Positions 34,811 through 44,647 are shown, counted from the stretch's first letter. The stretch is 64,000 nucleotides of DNA from Verrucomicrobiota bacterium (GCA_028293545.1 JAQGOP010000011.1:118792-182791); one strand, 5' to 3'. Program-made: numbers and translations. The notes: a model not told the origin generated them from the letters alone.

Positions 34811-36250
34811 TTACGTTGCCTTCTCGGATGCCTGAACGGCCTGCTGGTTCCGTGTGGAGTTTCGCTTCTTCATCAGCGCAGTCGTTACCATTTGAAAAGC
34901 GTCAGGAAAGGCGAGCCGGGCGGTGACGAGTGCCAATGCAAAAATCACCAGCATGCCGGAGGTCGCGAGCCAGAACGACCAATGCGAGGCGCCAAATGCG
35001 ACGAAGGCCACGGCGCTACCAATGAAGACGCCGACAAACGTCACTGCGCGCGCCGTTTCAGCGAGCGGCACGCCTTGGCGGATCCGCAGGCGCAACATCG
35101 AGACTGCCGCCGCGCCCGCTTCTGCCGCCAGGGCGCAGGAGGCAATCGCAACCACGTTGCCGCCCATGTAGGCGACGATCGCCGCCAGCGGCAGGCTCAG
35201 GCACCGAAACACATTTGAGTATAACTGGTTCATTGTATCCGCCCGCGCCATGGAGGCGATGGCGGGAACCATCCGCAGGAAGCGGATCGCTGCGGCTGCG
35301 CCGAGCGGCGCCATGACCAAACCCGTCCCGGCGTACCTCGCGCCGTAGATCAACGTGACAAACTGCTCGCCCGCGGCGATCAGCGGCAGGGTGAGAATGA
35401 CTGCGACAATACCGGAGTATTCCATGCAGGAGCGAACGTGCCGGCGGAATTGCTCAGGATCGTCCTGGGCGCGCGACAGAATCGGCAGCATCAACGACGA
35501 ACTGACCTGTGCAAAAAGGCTTCCCGGGATGCTGACCAGCGAGAGCGCCAGCGCGTAGGCCGCCAGTTTTTCCAGCGAAAGCAGGGAGCCGACCAGGACT
35601 TGGTCTGCTTGCTGGCTGCCGAAAATGAGAAGTCCATTGAGCAGCAACGGCCAGCCGAACTTCCACATTCCCCGGATATACACCGGATGCCAGGTCCACT
35701 TGTAGGGTTGGCGGGCGAGAATATGCGTCATCGCAATCTGCAGCACGCCCTTCGCAATCATCAGCCAGACGATCACGCGAAAATCCCCGAGCCACTTCGC
35801 CAACGGCCACGCTGCGAGAGTGATGATCGTTTGCGGAACGAGATCGGAGAGTACGGTCGGCAGGTAATTGAGCTCTCGCTGCAGGCGATAATAGTCGAGG
35901 TGCTCGAATCCCCGCGAAAGTGGCACAATCGCCAGGGCTGCGAACGCCCAGGTAATTTGCGGGACATGCATGGCATGCGCCATGGGGTAGCTGAGCGTGA
36001 GGATCAGCAGCGCGCCGCAGGAGGAGAGCACGAATTGAAACGCATGCGACGTGGCTTGAAACGTGGGAAGTCCGCCTTCCTTCGACTGCACCGTTTGTTG
36101 TCCAAACGACATTCGCCCGGCGATTTCGAGGAGCGTTACCGTCATGCTGAAGAGCGCGGCCAAACCGAAATCCGCTTTTGTCAGCGCCCGCGCGAGCATT
36201 ACGTTGCGCGTAAATGAAAGCCCATAGCTCGCGATCTGCCCGCCGGTCAA
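34811..36250 (-). CDS. second polysaccharide flippase (oligosaccharide flippase family)
   Basis: About 479 residues with 12 or more hydrophobic helices, ending in a basic tail. The N-terminus TGGQIASYGLSFTRNVMLARALTKADFGLAALFSMTV is typical of Wzx proteins. The start is unclear: TTG at 36250 is the first standard start codon, but the coding frame reads on upstream (SNKLLKSTVIL), which looks like real flippase sequence without an ATG, GTG or TTG. A rare start such as ATC or ATT, or a sequence error, is possible. It probably handles a different substrate from the flippase at 31258. Confidence 0.8.
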   Translation of the reverse strand: MTGGQIASYGLSFTRNVMLARALTKADFGLAALFSMTVTLLEIAGRMSFGQQTVQSKEGGLPTFQATSHAFQFVLSSCGALLILTLSYPMAHAMHVPQITWAFAALAIVPLSRGFEHLDYYRLQRELNYLPTVLSDLVPQTIITLAAWPLAKWLGDFRVIVWLMIAKGVLQIAMTHILARQPYKWTWHPVYIRGMWKFGWPLLLNGLLIFGSQQADQVLVGSLLSLEKLAAYALALSLVSIPGSLFAQVSSSLMLPILSRAQDDPEQFRRHVRSCMEYSGIVAVILTLPLIAAGEQFVTLIYGARYAGTGLVMAPLGAAAAIRFLRMVPAIASMARADTMNQLYSNVFRCLSLPLAAIVAYMGGNVVAIASCALAAEAGAAAVSMLRLRIRQGVPLAETARAVTFVGVFIGSAVAFVAFGASHWSFWLATSGMLVIFALALVTARLAFPDAFQMVTTALMKKRNSTRNQQAVQASEKAT

Positions 36251-36444
36251 AATGACGGTGCTCTTCAGGAGTTTGTTTGAGTGGGCGATGGGAGTTACCT
36301 TTTGAATTTGCGATACCTTGACGAGAAATAAACCGAATGGGACCGGGTAGAACTGAGTAGAACCGCCTTCGGATCGGTGGGATCGGCCCCGCTATCACGC
36401 ACGCGATTGTCGGACAGCGTCGCGGGAGCCGATTGGAGACGGCG

Positions 36445-39024
36445 CTACCCAATTTTTGCGTCGGCTGCGGCGTCTTGAGGCGTTTTGCTGGGGAAGAGCT
36501 TTTGCGCCGCCGACATCACCGTATGCCAGGCCCAGCGAGCGGCGAAGCCCACGGGTGGGGCGACGAGCCAAGAAACCGGCAACGCGAAACGCGGCACAAA
36601 TCGCAGCGCACCGGCGACGACGATGATATGGGTGAGGTAAATGTAGTAACTGCAGCCCCCGATCATTGAAAAAACCGTGCCGATCAAGCGCGGCAGGGAA
36701 ACGTGAGGCACCCACACGATCAAAAGCGCTCCCGCGACCAGCCACGCGAAATGTGACACCATGGCGGTGTAGAAGAAGGACGCGATCACGAGAAGAATGC
36801 CGGTGAAAACGAGTTTTTGGCGAAACGTAGTGGAGAAAAACATCAGCCAGCCCAGTGCGAATAGAATCAGCACCCGTTGTGGCAGTCGGTTGGCGTACAC
36901 CATGTAGTTGGCGAGATCGGGCAGCAGCAGTCGGGAGCAGGCTGCGGCCGCCACAAAGCCCAAGCACGTGGCCCAAGGATTGCGCAGCGCGACCTTGCGC
37001 AAGGTGGGCGCCGCGAAGGCCAGACAGGTCAGGAGCGCGACCTGGGTAAGTGCTTCGATATACCAGAATGGTTCGAGGAAAGATCCGAACCTGCCGAACA
37101 AATTGCTGACCAGGAAAAACGAAGCGATGTCCGGCGAACGTCGCAGCGCAAAATAGGCGAAGATTACGGCGTAGTACGGCAGGACGATGTTCAGGAGGAA
37201 TGTGCGCGCGACTTGTGCGGCCTTCCCGGCGAAGAGGTGAGTCGACTGAAAGCGTGCGAAATTAAAGCCGGAGACAACAAACAGGAGATACGCGCCGCCG
37301 CCGGCGTGCAGCCCTCCTACGTGCGTCGCGATAACGCCCAAAATCGCAAGCGCCCGGATGAACACATCGGTGGGAATGACCACCATCGACGCGCGTTCGC
37401 GGTTTCCGAGCGCCGCGAGTTCGGCGATGGTAAGCTTTTCCCAGCCTCGCGGGACCGATCCGAGGACGCGCTCGAGAGCGAGGGAAACTTCCACGAAATT
37501 CAAGGAGTCCCCGCCAAGACCGATAAAACTGTCCGAAGGCGTTGCGCGCGACCTGGTCCGAATGGTGCGAAACGCGGCGATAATACGCTCCGTCGTGTCC
37601 TTGGATTCGATCCCCGTGCCCGCAATGGCAGAGGACGCTTGGCGCGCGGCTTGGGCGGCGCTGAGGATGGAGCGATAGTCGATTTTCCCCGAAGAGAGTT
37701 GAGGTGGAGGCGAGCCGCCGATGACTTCGAAGCACGATTCCGGCAGTTGGTACTTGTCGACCAATGCCGCGACGATTTCCGCGTGCGCGACCGCAGTGGT
37801 AATATAAATCGCGATGAGCTGGTCGTTGCCCGTGACGTAGGCTTCGAGTTTTCTCGCCCTCAGTTCCTTTTCAATTTCGTCAAACCCGATGCGGAGCCCG
37901 AACAGTTTTGAAAACCGACTCGTTCGTCCTGTGATTCGAAATAAATTCTCGTCGGTCCGCAGAGCCAAATCGCCCGTCCGGAGCGAGTGAACCTCGCGTC
38001 CCAGGCCGAGGTGTTCGCGCGCGGTCGCGTATCCGAGCATCACGTTGGGACCGTTATAAACGAGTTCTCCGACAACATTTGTCCCGACAATTTCTTCGCC
38101 GCGTTCATTTTCGATCACGAGCTTCCCGTCGGGAATCGGTACGCCGATGCAGTCGGAATGCGTCGCCGCCAGATGCGGCGGCAGGTAAGCGATGCGCGCA
38201 GTGGCCTCCGTTTGGCCATACATCACGAAGAACTTAATGGATTTCTCGCGCGCCCAGTTTGCGTACGATTTCACCAATTCCGCACCGAGCCGACCGCCGG
38301 CTTGGGTGAGCGACCGGAGATGCGGGAGGCTGCGATTGCGAATGCCGAGGCGTTCGAAGATTTCGTACGTGTAGGGGACTCCCGCGATGCTTGTGACCTT
38401 TTGCGCCGCGACCTTTCCCCAAAACGCTTCTTCGCTGACAGACAGCTCGGTCAAAACGACGCAGGCGCCGACGCTGAGGTGGGAATTCAGCACCGAAAGC
38501 CCGTACGAGTAATGAATCGGCAGGCTCGTGATCGGACGTTCCGACGAGGTCAGTTCCAGGTAACTCGCGATCGAACGGGCATTGGCGTTGATGTTGTCGC
38601 GCGAGAGGCGGACCAGTTTGGCGCTGCCGGTTGAGCCGGAGGTTGAAAGCAAGACCGCGAGATCCCCATGCAAGCGGAGCGCCGCGGAATTTTGGCGGAG
38701 CAACCTCCAAGTGCCTGCTTGAAAGCGAAAGATCACCTCGGGCTGGAACGTCGCGACGACGGTTGGATCCTTTTCCAAGGAACCCTCGGGCGCCATGATC
38801 ACCGGATGCCGTCCGCGCAACGCGCCCAGGTAAGCGACAACGCTTTCGAGCTGGTTGCGCGATTCCAGGAGAAGCAGTTTCCGGGTTTCGCCCAAGGAAC
38901 GGCTGAATTCGTCGGCGCGCGCGGCTAGATCCCGATAGCTAATGACTTCTCCTGATTCCAAAATCAGCGCAGGCGCATCCCCGAAGGCCTCGAGTTTTTC
39001 CGCAAAAAATCCGGATTCGTGCAT
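36445..39024 (-). CDS. fusion: AMP-forming acyl ligase - acyl carrier domain - membrane acyltransferase
   Basis: 859 residues in three parts. Residues 1-450 are an ANL adenylation domain: LLSTSGSTGSAKLVRLSRDNI (P-loop), MYGQTEATARIAY, LRTGDLALRTDENLFRITGRTSRFSKLFGLRIG and a C-terminal SSGKIDYR. Residues about 470-540 are a carrier domain with FIGLGGDSLNFVEVSLALE; Ser near 504 should carry phosphopantetheine. Residues 550-845 form an acyltransferase-3-like membrane domain with about ten helices (YLLFVVSGFNFARF, SYYIYLTHIIVVAGAL). It could activate an acid, load it on its own carrier and pass it to a sugar at the membrane. The acid is unknown. This is the longest decorating enzyme in the locus. 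Confidence 0.85.
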   Translation of the reverse strand: MHESGFFAEKLEAFGDAPALILESGEVISYRDLAARADEFSRSLGETRKLLLLESRNQLESVVAYLGALRGRHPVIMAPEGSLEKDPTVVATFQPEVIFRFQAGTWRLLRQNSAALRLHGDLAVLLSTSGSTGSAKLVRLSRDNINANARSIASYLELTSSERPITSLPIHYSYGLSVLNSHLSVGACVVLTELSVSEEAFWGKVAAQKVTSIAGVPYTYEIFERLGIRNRSLPHLRSLTQAGGRLGAELVKSYANWAREKSIKFFVMYGQTEATARIAYLPPHLAATHSDCIGVPIPDGKLVIENERGEEIVGTNVVGELVYNGPNVMLGYATAREHLGLGREVHSLRTGDLALRTDENLFRITGRTSRFSKLFGLRIGFDEIEKELRARKLEAYVTGNDQLIAIYITTAVAHAEIVAALVDKYQLPESCFEVIGGSPPPQLSSGKIDYRSILSAAQAARQASSAIAGTGIESKDTTERIIAAFRTIRTRSRATPSDSFIGLGGDSLNFVEVSLALERVLGSVPRGWEKLTIAELAALGNRERASMVVIPTDVFIRALAILGVIATHVGGLHAGGGAYLLFVVSGFNFARFQSTHLFAGKAAQVARTFLLNIVLPYYAVIFAYFALRRSPDIASFFLVSNLFGRFGSFLEPFWYIEALTQVALLTCLAFAAPTLRKVALRNPWATCLGFVAAAACSRLLLPDLANYMVYANRLPQRVLILFALGWLMFFSTTFRQKLVFTGILLVIASFFYTAMVSHFAWLVAGALLIVWVPHVSLPRLIGTVFSMIGGCSYYIYLTHIIVVAGALRFVPRFALPVSWLVAPPVGFAARWAWHTVMSAAQKLFPSKTPQDAAADAKIG

Positions 39025-39067
39025 GGGGGATGAGGTTTATCGGCCTGCGACAGCCGATAAATGAGAA

Positions 39068-40366
39068 TCAAGATGGCGCAGCGGCGCGGCTTGGCGTTTC
39101 CAGGGGCTTCGGCGCAGCCTGTAAACCGGTAGCATAGATCGAAGCAATTGCGCCGAGGGCAATGTAGATGAACACGTACGACTGGTCGAAGTAGGCCACG
39201 GACAAAAAGGTGACGCAGTGGGAAAACAATGAGGCTCCGAGCATCCAGATCAGGAAGCGTTCGAAAGGGTGGACCGTCGGGGAGTTGGCGACTCGTCCCG
39301 CATAAATGAAAGCGCAGACCAGCATCCCAATGAAAAGAAACATCAACGGCAGTCCTCCCCAAACGCCGTAGGCCAGGTACTGGTTCGTAATGTCGGTGTG
39401 ATCCGGGCTCCAACTTACGCCGGTGGGCATCCAATGTCGGGTAAAGTCAGTCCCGGCAAACCACCACTCGCTCAAGTGGTCGATGCTGGATTGAATCAAT
39501 TGCGAGCGAAAATAGGCAGTGCTGCTTCCGGTTAAGTCGATTTTCGAAATCAGGAAATAGGCGGGACGTTCCATCACAATTTCCGCCGCGATGTACAACG
39601 CCACGAACATCCATCGCAGCCACCGCGTCCAACCCCGCCTGAGCCATAAAAATGCCCCGCAGCATGCGACCATCAAAGTCATGATGGGTCCGCTGGAAAC
39701 CGAAGCGAAGACCATCGTGATGCAGGCCGCCGCCCCCAACGTTGCAATGAATCGCTGCGATTTCCATATGCCGAGCATGAGAGGTAAACACGCTGCGCCG
39801 ACGGTGCCCGCGAGGATGGCGTGCCCAAACGGACCTTGGGCTCTCAGCTTGCCATCGCGAATTTGCGGCGATTCCCCGACGCCGCCCAAGAAGGCAAACA
39901 TGTTTCGATTGGTGAAATGTTCACTCAACATTTCGCAAGCGATCGGGACGACGAGGATTGCGATCGCTTTGCACAGGAACTCCGCCGATTCGCGATTCGC
40001 ACAGAACGTCCGGATGAGAAAATAAAAGCCAACGATGTTGAAGGTCTTCCCCAGTCGAAAGATGAGCGTGTCGCCGACATTGTTATGAAACAGCGCCGAC
40101 AAAATGCACCACGACCCCCAAAGCAGCGCCAGCACGTCGATGGCCTTCATCCCTCCCGCCGGTTTTTCGCCGCGGATCAATGCGCGGATGTAGCCGACCG
40201 CGATCAGCGCACGCATGATCGTGAAATTGAAGGGTCCGATCTGGAAAGAAGACTCCAGCGTCATGTAACAAACCCCGATTAGCAGCGGGAGCGGCGCCCA
40301 TTTTCGCGAGAGCGACAACAGCGCGATCGAATTTACGATGAGGAAAACAAGTGCGAAGGGATTCAT
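39068..40366 (-). CDS. O-antigen polymerase/ligase-like membrane protein (Wzy candidate)
   Basis: 432 residues, about ten hydrophobic helices and one large outside loop (EIVMERPAYFLISKIDLTGSSTAYFRSQLIQSSIDHLSEWWFAG), the pattern of Wzy and WaaL proteins; the conserved region around RSQLIQ...DHL is in the right place. It should join repeat units in the periplasm after flipping. It is the only polymerase candidate in the window despite two flippases and two initiating transferases. Confidence 0.8.
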   Translation of the reverse strand: MNPFALVFLIVNSIALLSLSRKWAPLPLLIGVCYMTLESSFQIGPFNFTIMRALIAVGYIRALIRGEKPAGGMKAIDVLALLWGSWCILSALFHNNVGDTLIFRLGKTFNIVGFYFLIRTFCANRESAEFLCKAIAILVVPIACEMLSEHFTNRNMFAFLGGVGESPQIRDGKLRAQGPFGHAILAGTVGAACLPLMLGIWKSQRFIATLGAAACITMVFASVSSGPIMTLMVACCGAFLWLRRGWTRWLRWMFVALYIAAEIVMERPAYFLISKIDLTGSSTAYFRSQLIQSSIDHLSEWWFAGTDFTRHWMPTGVSWSPDHTDITNQYLAYGVWGGLPLMFLFIGMLVCAFIYAGRVANSPTVHPFERFLIWMLGASLFSHCVTFLSVAYFDQSYVFIYIALGAIASIYATGLQAAPKPLETPSRAAAPS

Positions 40367-40517
40367 GCGCAGCTGAGGTATCGTGCGTAAGGGATTTTCA
40401 ATGAAACAGCATTTTTGTGCCCGGCGGTCATGCGATAGAAACGAAGGGTTTGTTCGATCAACGCGGGGGCTGCCAACAATTTCTCATTCGACGCCGATCA
40501 GACGCCTAAACCGGGGC

Positions 40518-40552
40518 AAAAAAAAGGTGGGCGTCGCAATCGGACGCCCACC
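40518..40552 (-). terminator. rho-independent terminator of the gene at 40577-41959
   Basis: Ten-bp stem GGTGGGCGTC/GACGCCCACC (40526-40552). Read on the minus strand it is followed by eight Ts (plus As 40518-40525). It divides the locus into transcripts here. Confidence 0.9.
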
Positions 40553-40576
40553 CGAGCCCGTCAACTACGGGCAAAA

Positions 40577-41959
40577 TTAGTTGTTCAGGATTTGTACCTT
40601 GGGGGCGGTAGGAACTGCGACGAGTCCATCCGTGCCGCGATACGCTATCCACATGTCGCGCTCGAATCTCGAGGGAGTGTTTACCCCAACCCGGGTATCC
40701 TTAAACATTGGCCAAAAGCGGTCGTAGTAATCGAATGCCGGCGGCCAATTCCACGTGCTCTTCAACCCCATGATGTGCGCGGTCAAAATATGGCCGATTG
40801 TGGCCGACCCGGCGATGTCGCGGTAAACCGTGCCCCAATACCGGTTGTCCGCACTGGGGTCGCGCACGTGGTGAATGCCCCACTCGGCGGTGCCGATGTC
40901 GGATTGCTCATAGGCTTCCGGCGTACCGGCGCGCGTGTCGGGATCCCATGCCTTTGAATGCGTAAAACTCACCTCCGTTTGGGAAACGTAGAAGGTCGTC
41001 CGGTCTTCCTGAAAGATGAAGTGCGTCGCGGGATTTGCGTAAGCGCGAATCGATGCATTGTTCAAAACCGTCGCAGCAAACAGGAGCGGCATCTTCCGGC
41101 CTTGATTGTGGCCACCGCTTTCACGCCAAAAGCCGCCGTTCACGGCGCTGCCGTAGATATCCATGCCGTACTGCAGCAATCTCACCATCAGCTCTCTTTT
41201 TTGAGCATTGGTGAAGTTGAGCTGCAGGATGAGAAGTGCTTCCGACAACTGTTTTCCAATTTCCCGACCATAGTCTTCCTGGTTATTGGAAGGATGCCAT
41301 TCGCGGCCAATCCACTCGGTGTTAATATCGATCCACGGACGAACAAAGTGACTGGAGACGACGGCGATATCCGGAGTCGAAGACGGCTTCGGGAGGGATC
41401 TGACCTTTGAGTAATCGATGTCCGCTTCGGTCGCGATAATGGTCTTGTTTGGCCCACAGTAAGGTGGACGGAAGGAATTCGCCGGGGGAGCCGCCGCGAG
41501 CACCGTCAACACGGCTGCATCGGTGAGCTGAGGGCGAATACCAGGGGTCGGATGCGAAATGGAGGAAATCAATGAGGAGCTGGGAGGAACGATCAGGGGG
41601 TTGGTCGCGCTCAAATTAGCCCCGCCCGGTCGTGCCACATTCAGCGCGGCAACGTAGGTGTTGGCTCCCATCGCGGAATCAAACCCTTCGGGCACCGTCA
41701 GGCCCGCGAGTGGGTTGATCATCGAGCCGTTGATGGTTCGTCCTGCGGTGGTCGTGGATGCGGGCGAGATGCTGATAATCGTCACCGGTCCCACGACCCA
41801 GTAGTCGCCATTGACGAATTGGCCCACGGTCTTGTCCGTTGAGAATGTCCAAGTGATGCCAAACTGGCTGATTGAAGTGGCGGCGAATGCACTCGTTGCG
41901 GAACTCGCTGCCAATAGCAGGAGACAGCGGATCAGGATAAAAGGAAGCCGTGGATTCAT
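40577..41959 (-). CDS. secreted protein of unknown function, possibly polysaccharide-active
   Basis: 460 residues with signal peptide (LIRCLLLLAASSATSAFA). An N-terminal beta region (ITWTFSTDKTVGQFVNGDYWVVGPVTIISISP) is followed by a helical region with HPSNNQEDYGREIGKQLSEALLILQLN, LLQYGMDIYGSAVNGGFWRESGGHNQGRKMPLLFAATVL and a closing WNWPPAFDYYDRFW. The Trp/His-rich, helical second half recalls alpha/alpha-toroid polysaccharide lyases or hydrolases, but no catalytic motif is certain. No sorting tail. It has its own terminator and may trim or remodel the exported glycan. Confidence 0.6.
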   Translation of the reverse strand: MNPRLPFILIRCLLLLAASSATSAFAATSISQFGITWTFSTDKTVGQFVNGDYWVVGPVTIISISPASTTTAGRTINGSMINPLAGLTVPEGFDSAMGANTYVAALNVARPGGANLSATNPLIVPPSSSLISSISHPTPGIRPQLTDAAVLTVLAAAPPANSFRPPYCGPNKTIIATEADIDYSKVRSLPKPSSTPDIAVVSSHFVRPWIDINTEWIGREWHPSNNQEDYGREIGKQLSEALLILQLNFTNAQKRELMVRLLQYGMDIYGSAVNGGFWRESGGHNQGRKMPLLFAATVLNNASIRAYANPATHFIFQEDRTTFYVSQTEVSFTHSKAWDPDTRAGTPEAYEQSDIGTAEWGIHHVRDPSADNRYWGTVYRDIAGSATIGHILTAHIMGLKSTWNWPPAFDYYDRFWPMFKDTRVGVNTPSRFERDMWIAYRGTDGLVAVPTAPKVQILNN

Positions 41960-42071
41960 CGTTAGGTTTTCGGCACAATACTTGGCTGGCTCAATGGTAT
42001 TCGAACCGTATCAGCCTTTTACGGTTCCTTGAATTAAACGGAAAAAGAGCAACAGCCTGACGCCCTCGGGA

Positions 42072-42782
42072 TTATTGCAGCGGACGAACCGCAACCATCG
42101 ATTTCGTCAGCAGGAAATATTTTTCCTTCACGATCACGCAGTCCGGAAACAACAGCCGATAAGTCCTGAGGTCCAGCAACCGCGGAATCCCGTCAACCTC
42201 AGCGATCGCAGCATCCAAATTGGCGGCTTTGCGCTTTTTGTGGCCGATGGCGAAATTCAGGATCAACGATTCCTGGATCGGGCGCGGCGTCCAATGGAGC
42301 AGGGGAGCGACGTAATGCGGCTCGATTGGAAACCAGAAATAGGGCGTTTGGACGAAGAGGCCTGATGCCACGCGCCTTACCTCGGCCGCAAACTTCTTCA
42401 CATTCGTCCAGCCGCCAACGTGCTCGATCACGGAATTGGAATGGGCGATGTGAAACGCCTTGTCCCCGTACTCGACCAAGTTGCAGGCATCGCCGGCGAT
42501 GTGCTTGAAGGTGTCGTCATCGGTTCCCGTCAGTTCGCCCGGCAGGTTCAGCACCGTGACCGTCACGTTATGACTTTGAAGGAAACCCTGCGGCAAAATA
42601 TTCCAATAGGTTTTGCGGCCGCCGACATCGAGCATGCTCACCTTCCCGTACTTGGCGTGGGCCTCTTTGATCATCTTCACCAACGGACCTGTGCGACGAG
42701 CACGCATCCTCGAACCAAACGATGCAGGGTTCGCATAATCAGTCATTGGACTCGAGGAAGTGGGAGGCTCGGCTGTGCTCAT
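42072..42782 (-). CDS. class I SAM-dependent methyltransferase
   Basis: 236 residues: YGKVSMLDVGGRKTYWNILPQ as motif I, TVTVLNLPGE, TFKHIAGDACNLVEYGDKAFHIAHSNSVIEHVGGWTNVKKFAAEVRRV as the core and FVQTPYFWFPIEPHY. Probably methylates a sugar of the EPS. ATG 42782 (MSTAEPP) is preferred; another ATG at 42746 also fits. The longer frame to 43073 overlaps the next gene and has no domain. Confidence 0.8.
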   Translation of the reverse strand: MSTAEPPTSSSPMTDYANPASFGSRMRARRTGPLVKMIKEAHAKYGKVSMLDVGGRKTYWNILPQGFLQSHNVTVTVLNLPGELTGTDDDTFKHIAGDACNLVEYGDKAFHIAHSNSVIEHVGGWTNVKKFAAEVRRVASGLFVQTPYFWFPIEPHYVAPLLHWTPRPIQESLILNFAIGHKKRKAANLDAAIAEVDGIPRLLDLRTYRLLFPDCVIVKEKYFLLTKSMVAVRPLQ

Positions 42783-42895
42783 TTGAAATCGGAGATGAAG
42801 TGGACTGCTAGGGTCGGTAAGTACGGCGGAGGCTACGTTTTGCAGAGGGGGTCGCGGGTTGTAAATGGCTAAGACGCGACGCCCCGTTTCGCGGG

Positions 42896-43555
42896 CTAAT
42901 TCCGCACCAACTCGGGTTGATCCGCCGTTTCCTTGGGAAGATTTCCCTTCGTCACCAAGGTGCGGCCCTTGTCGCCGACCGGAATTCGGACGACCTCGGC
43001 GTAGAACATGAACGGGGTTTTTCCCAGGGAACGGATCTGGGCCTTGTTCCATGCCGCGCACTCGATGTGGCATCGGGTGACACCTTCGTTGCCCAAGTCA
43101 TGCAGCATCTGCGCGAGCAGGATGGTGTTGATTCCCCGGCCGCGAAATTCGGGGAAGACGTAGAAATCGAAAAAATGAACCTCGTTCGGGCCGAGTTGGA
43201 AAAAATGCTTCTCCATGGTGCGCCCGCGAATCGTCCATCCGAAGCCTGCAAATCGTCCGTTCACCTCGGCCATCCACAATTCACTGCCGGTGGCGAATCG
43301 CGTTTCAAGCTTGGCGAGATTCGTGGTGGAATTCCCTGCCCCAACAATCGCGTCGAGGTATTCCGCCGAGACGCCGCCCCGTTTGACCCGCTTGATTTGG
43401 ACGTCGGGTGCATTCGCCGGCTTTCCCGCGGGCAGCGTGCAGCGATATAATTTCATCCGCCCGAGATAGAAACCATGTACGAACTCGACCCAGCACCTCT
43501 GGACGGTCGCCTTGAACCCGCGCTTCCGGAAAAAATTGAGCAGTCTGGCTAACAT
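42896..43555 (-). CDS. GNAT-family N-acetyltransferase
   Basis: 219 residues. The GNAT core is in the second half: MAEVNGRFAGFGWTIRG, EVHFFDFYVFPEFRGRGINTILLAQMLHDL (acetyl-CoA-binding R/G-x-x-G/R-x-G pattern RGRGI) and RCHIECAAWNKAQIRSLGKTPF. The N-terminal 70 residues are basic and aromatic. It probably acetylates an amino-sugar precursor such as those made by the DegT aminotransferases. ATG 43555 (MLARLLNFF) is chosen; the longer frame is poor. Confidence 0.78.
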   Translation of the reverse strand: MLARLLNFFRKRGFKATVQRCWVEFVHGFYLGRMKLYRCTLPAGKPANAPDVQIKRVKRGGVSAEYLDAIVGAGNSTTNLAKLETRFATGSELWMAEVNGRFAGFGWTIRGRTMEKHFFQLGPNEVHFFDFYVFPEFRGRGINTILLAQMLHDLGNEGVTRCHIECAAWNKAQIRSLGKTPFMFYAEVVRIPVGDKGRTLVTKGNLPKETADQPELVRN

Positions 43556-43593
43556 TTCGGAAGTGGAAGAGGATGGGCGAGAATGGCGGGCGG

Positions 43594-44568
43594 CTAAAAC
43601 CACAGGGCCTTGAGGCAGGCGACCTGGGTGCGAGCGCGAAGGCCCGGCGCTTTTTTAGCTCCGTGAAGTGGCTTGGTAGGAATAATGGATGAAACCAGAC
43701 GCAGCAAACATTGTGCCGTGAGAATGAATCGAATCATCAGTCGGGCCGGCGGGGATTTGTGCTTCGCCCAGAGCTGAAGCCGTGCTTTCAGCTGCGCGAC
43801 AGAGAAACGGATCGGGTCGTTCGCCGTGCTGCCGCCGCAGTAATGAACGGAAACGGGCTCCGGATCGAACATCACCTTCCAGCCCGCATCGCGGCAGCGC
43901 TGGCTCCAGTCAATATCCTCGCCGTAGAAGAAGAATCCTTCGTCCAACAACCCGAACTGGTCGGTGGCTTCGCGGCGCGCGACCACGAAACATCCCACCA
44001 GGACTTCCACTTCGCGAACTTCGTCGAAGCCGAAGTAGAACATGTGCTCGCCGGAGAAAAATTTTGAGCGAGGGAAAACCTTGTTGAGGTAAAAAACCTC
44101 GCAGAAGTTATTCCAGAGCGTCGGAAACAGGCGGCAGGAACTCTGCTGCCGCCGATCGCCAAACAAAATGCGCGGGCCGAGCATTCCGACGTCGCGGTGT
44201 TTGTCCATGAAGGCCACCAGCAGATCCAGGCAGGACGGAAAAACATTCACGTCGGAGTTCACGAGGGCGAGGTACTTGCCCCGACTCCGGGCGATGCCGA
44301 CATTGTTACCTTTCGAGAACCCGAGGTTAACATTCGATCGAATGAGCGTCACCCACGGGAACTTTGCCTCCACCATGTCGGGCGAACCATCGCTCGACGC
44401 GTTGTCGACCACGATGACCTCGTAAGCGCAGGAGATTCCGCGCGAGAGGCTGTCCAGGCATTCCTCGAGGTACTTGCTCGCATTCCAGCTGACAATGATC
44501 ACGGAAATATCCGGCGTCGCCGAAAGAGCGGCCGGTGAGGCGAGTGGAGCGGTGAGCGTGTCAGCCAT
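43594..44568 (-). CDS. family 2 glycosyltransferase (paralogue of 23853-24830)
   Basis: 324 residues: ISVIIVSWNASKYLEECLDSL, VDNASSDGSPDMVEAKFP, LVNSDVNVFPSCLDLLVAF and FYGEDIDWSQRCRDAGWKV, in the same order as its paralogue with about half the residues alike. Likely a rhamnosyl-type transferase acting on a different acceptor. ATG 44568 is used; a TTG at 44583 would add five residues. Confidence 0.86.
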   Translation of the reverse strand: MADTLTAPLASPAALSATPDISVIIVSWNASKYLEECLDSLSRGISCAYEVIVVDNASSDGSPDMVEAKFPWVTLIRSNVNLGFSKGNNVGIARSRGKYLALVNSDVNVFPSCLDLLVAFMDKHRDVGMLGPRILFGDRRQQSSCRLFPTLWNNFCEVFYLNKVFPRSKFFSGEHMFYFGFDEVREVEVLVGCFVVARREATDQFGLLDEGFFFYGEDIDWSQRCRDAGWKVMFDPEPVSVHYCGGSTANDPIRFSVAQLKARLQLWAKHKSPPARLMIRFILTAQCLLRLVSSIIPTKPLHGAKKAPGLRARTQVACLKALWF

Positions 44569-44647
44569 GATGGGATCCGGCAAATTTACGATTTATGTAG
44601 GACGAGGTACGATTTTCCAAACCAACGTTGGGCGCGGTCTTCGAGAA

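Noticed and set aside
35454..36452. 332-codon minus-strand frame overlapping the second flippase
   Set aside because: It is in another frame of the flippase gene and its product is Arg/Pro-rich without membrane helices, whereas the flippase frame has clear helices.
41971..41986. plus-strand CGGCACAATACTTGGC resembling a sigma54 promoter
   Set aside because: The -12 box has GG instead of GC and there is no plus-strand gene downstream.
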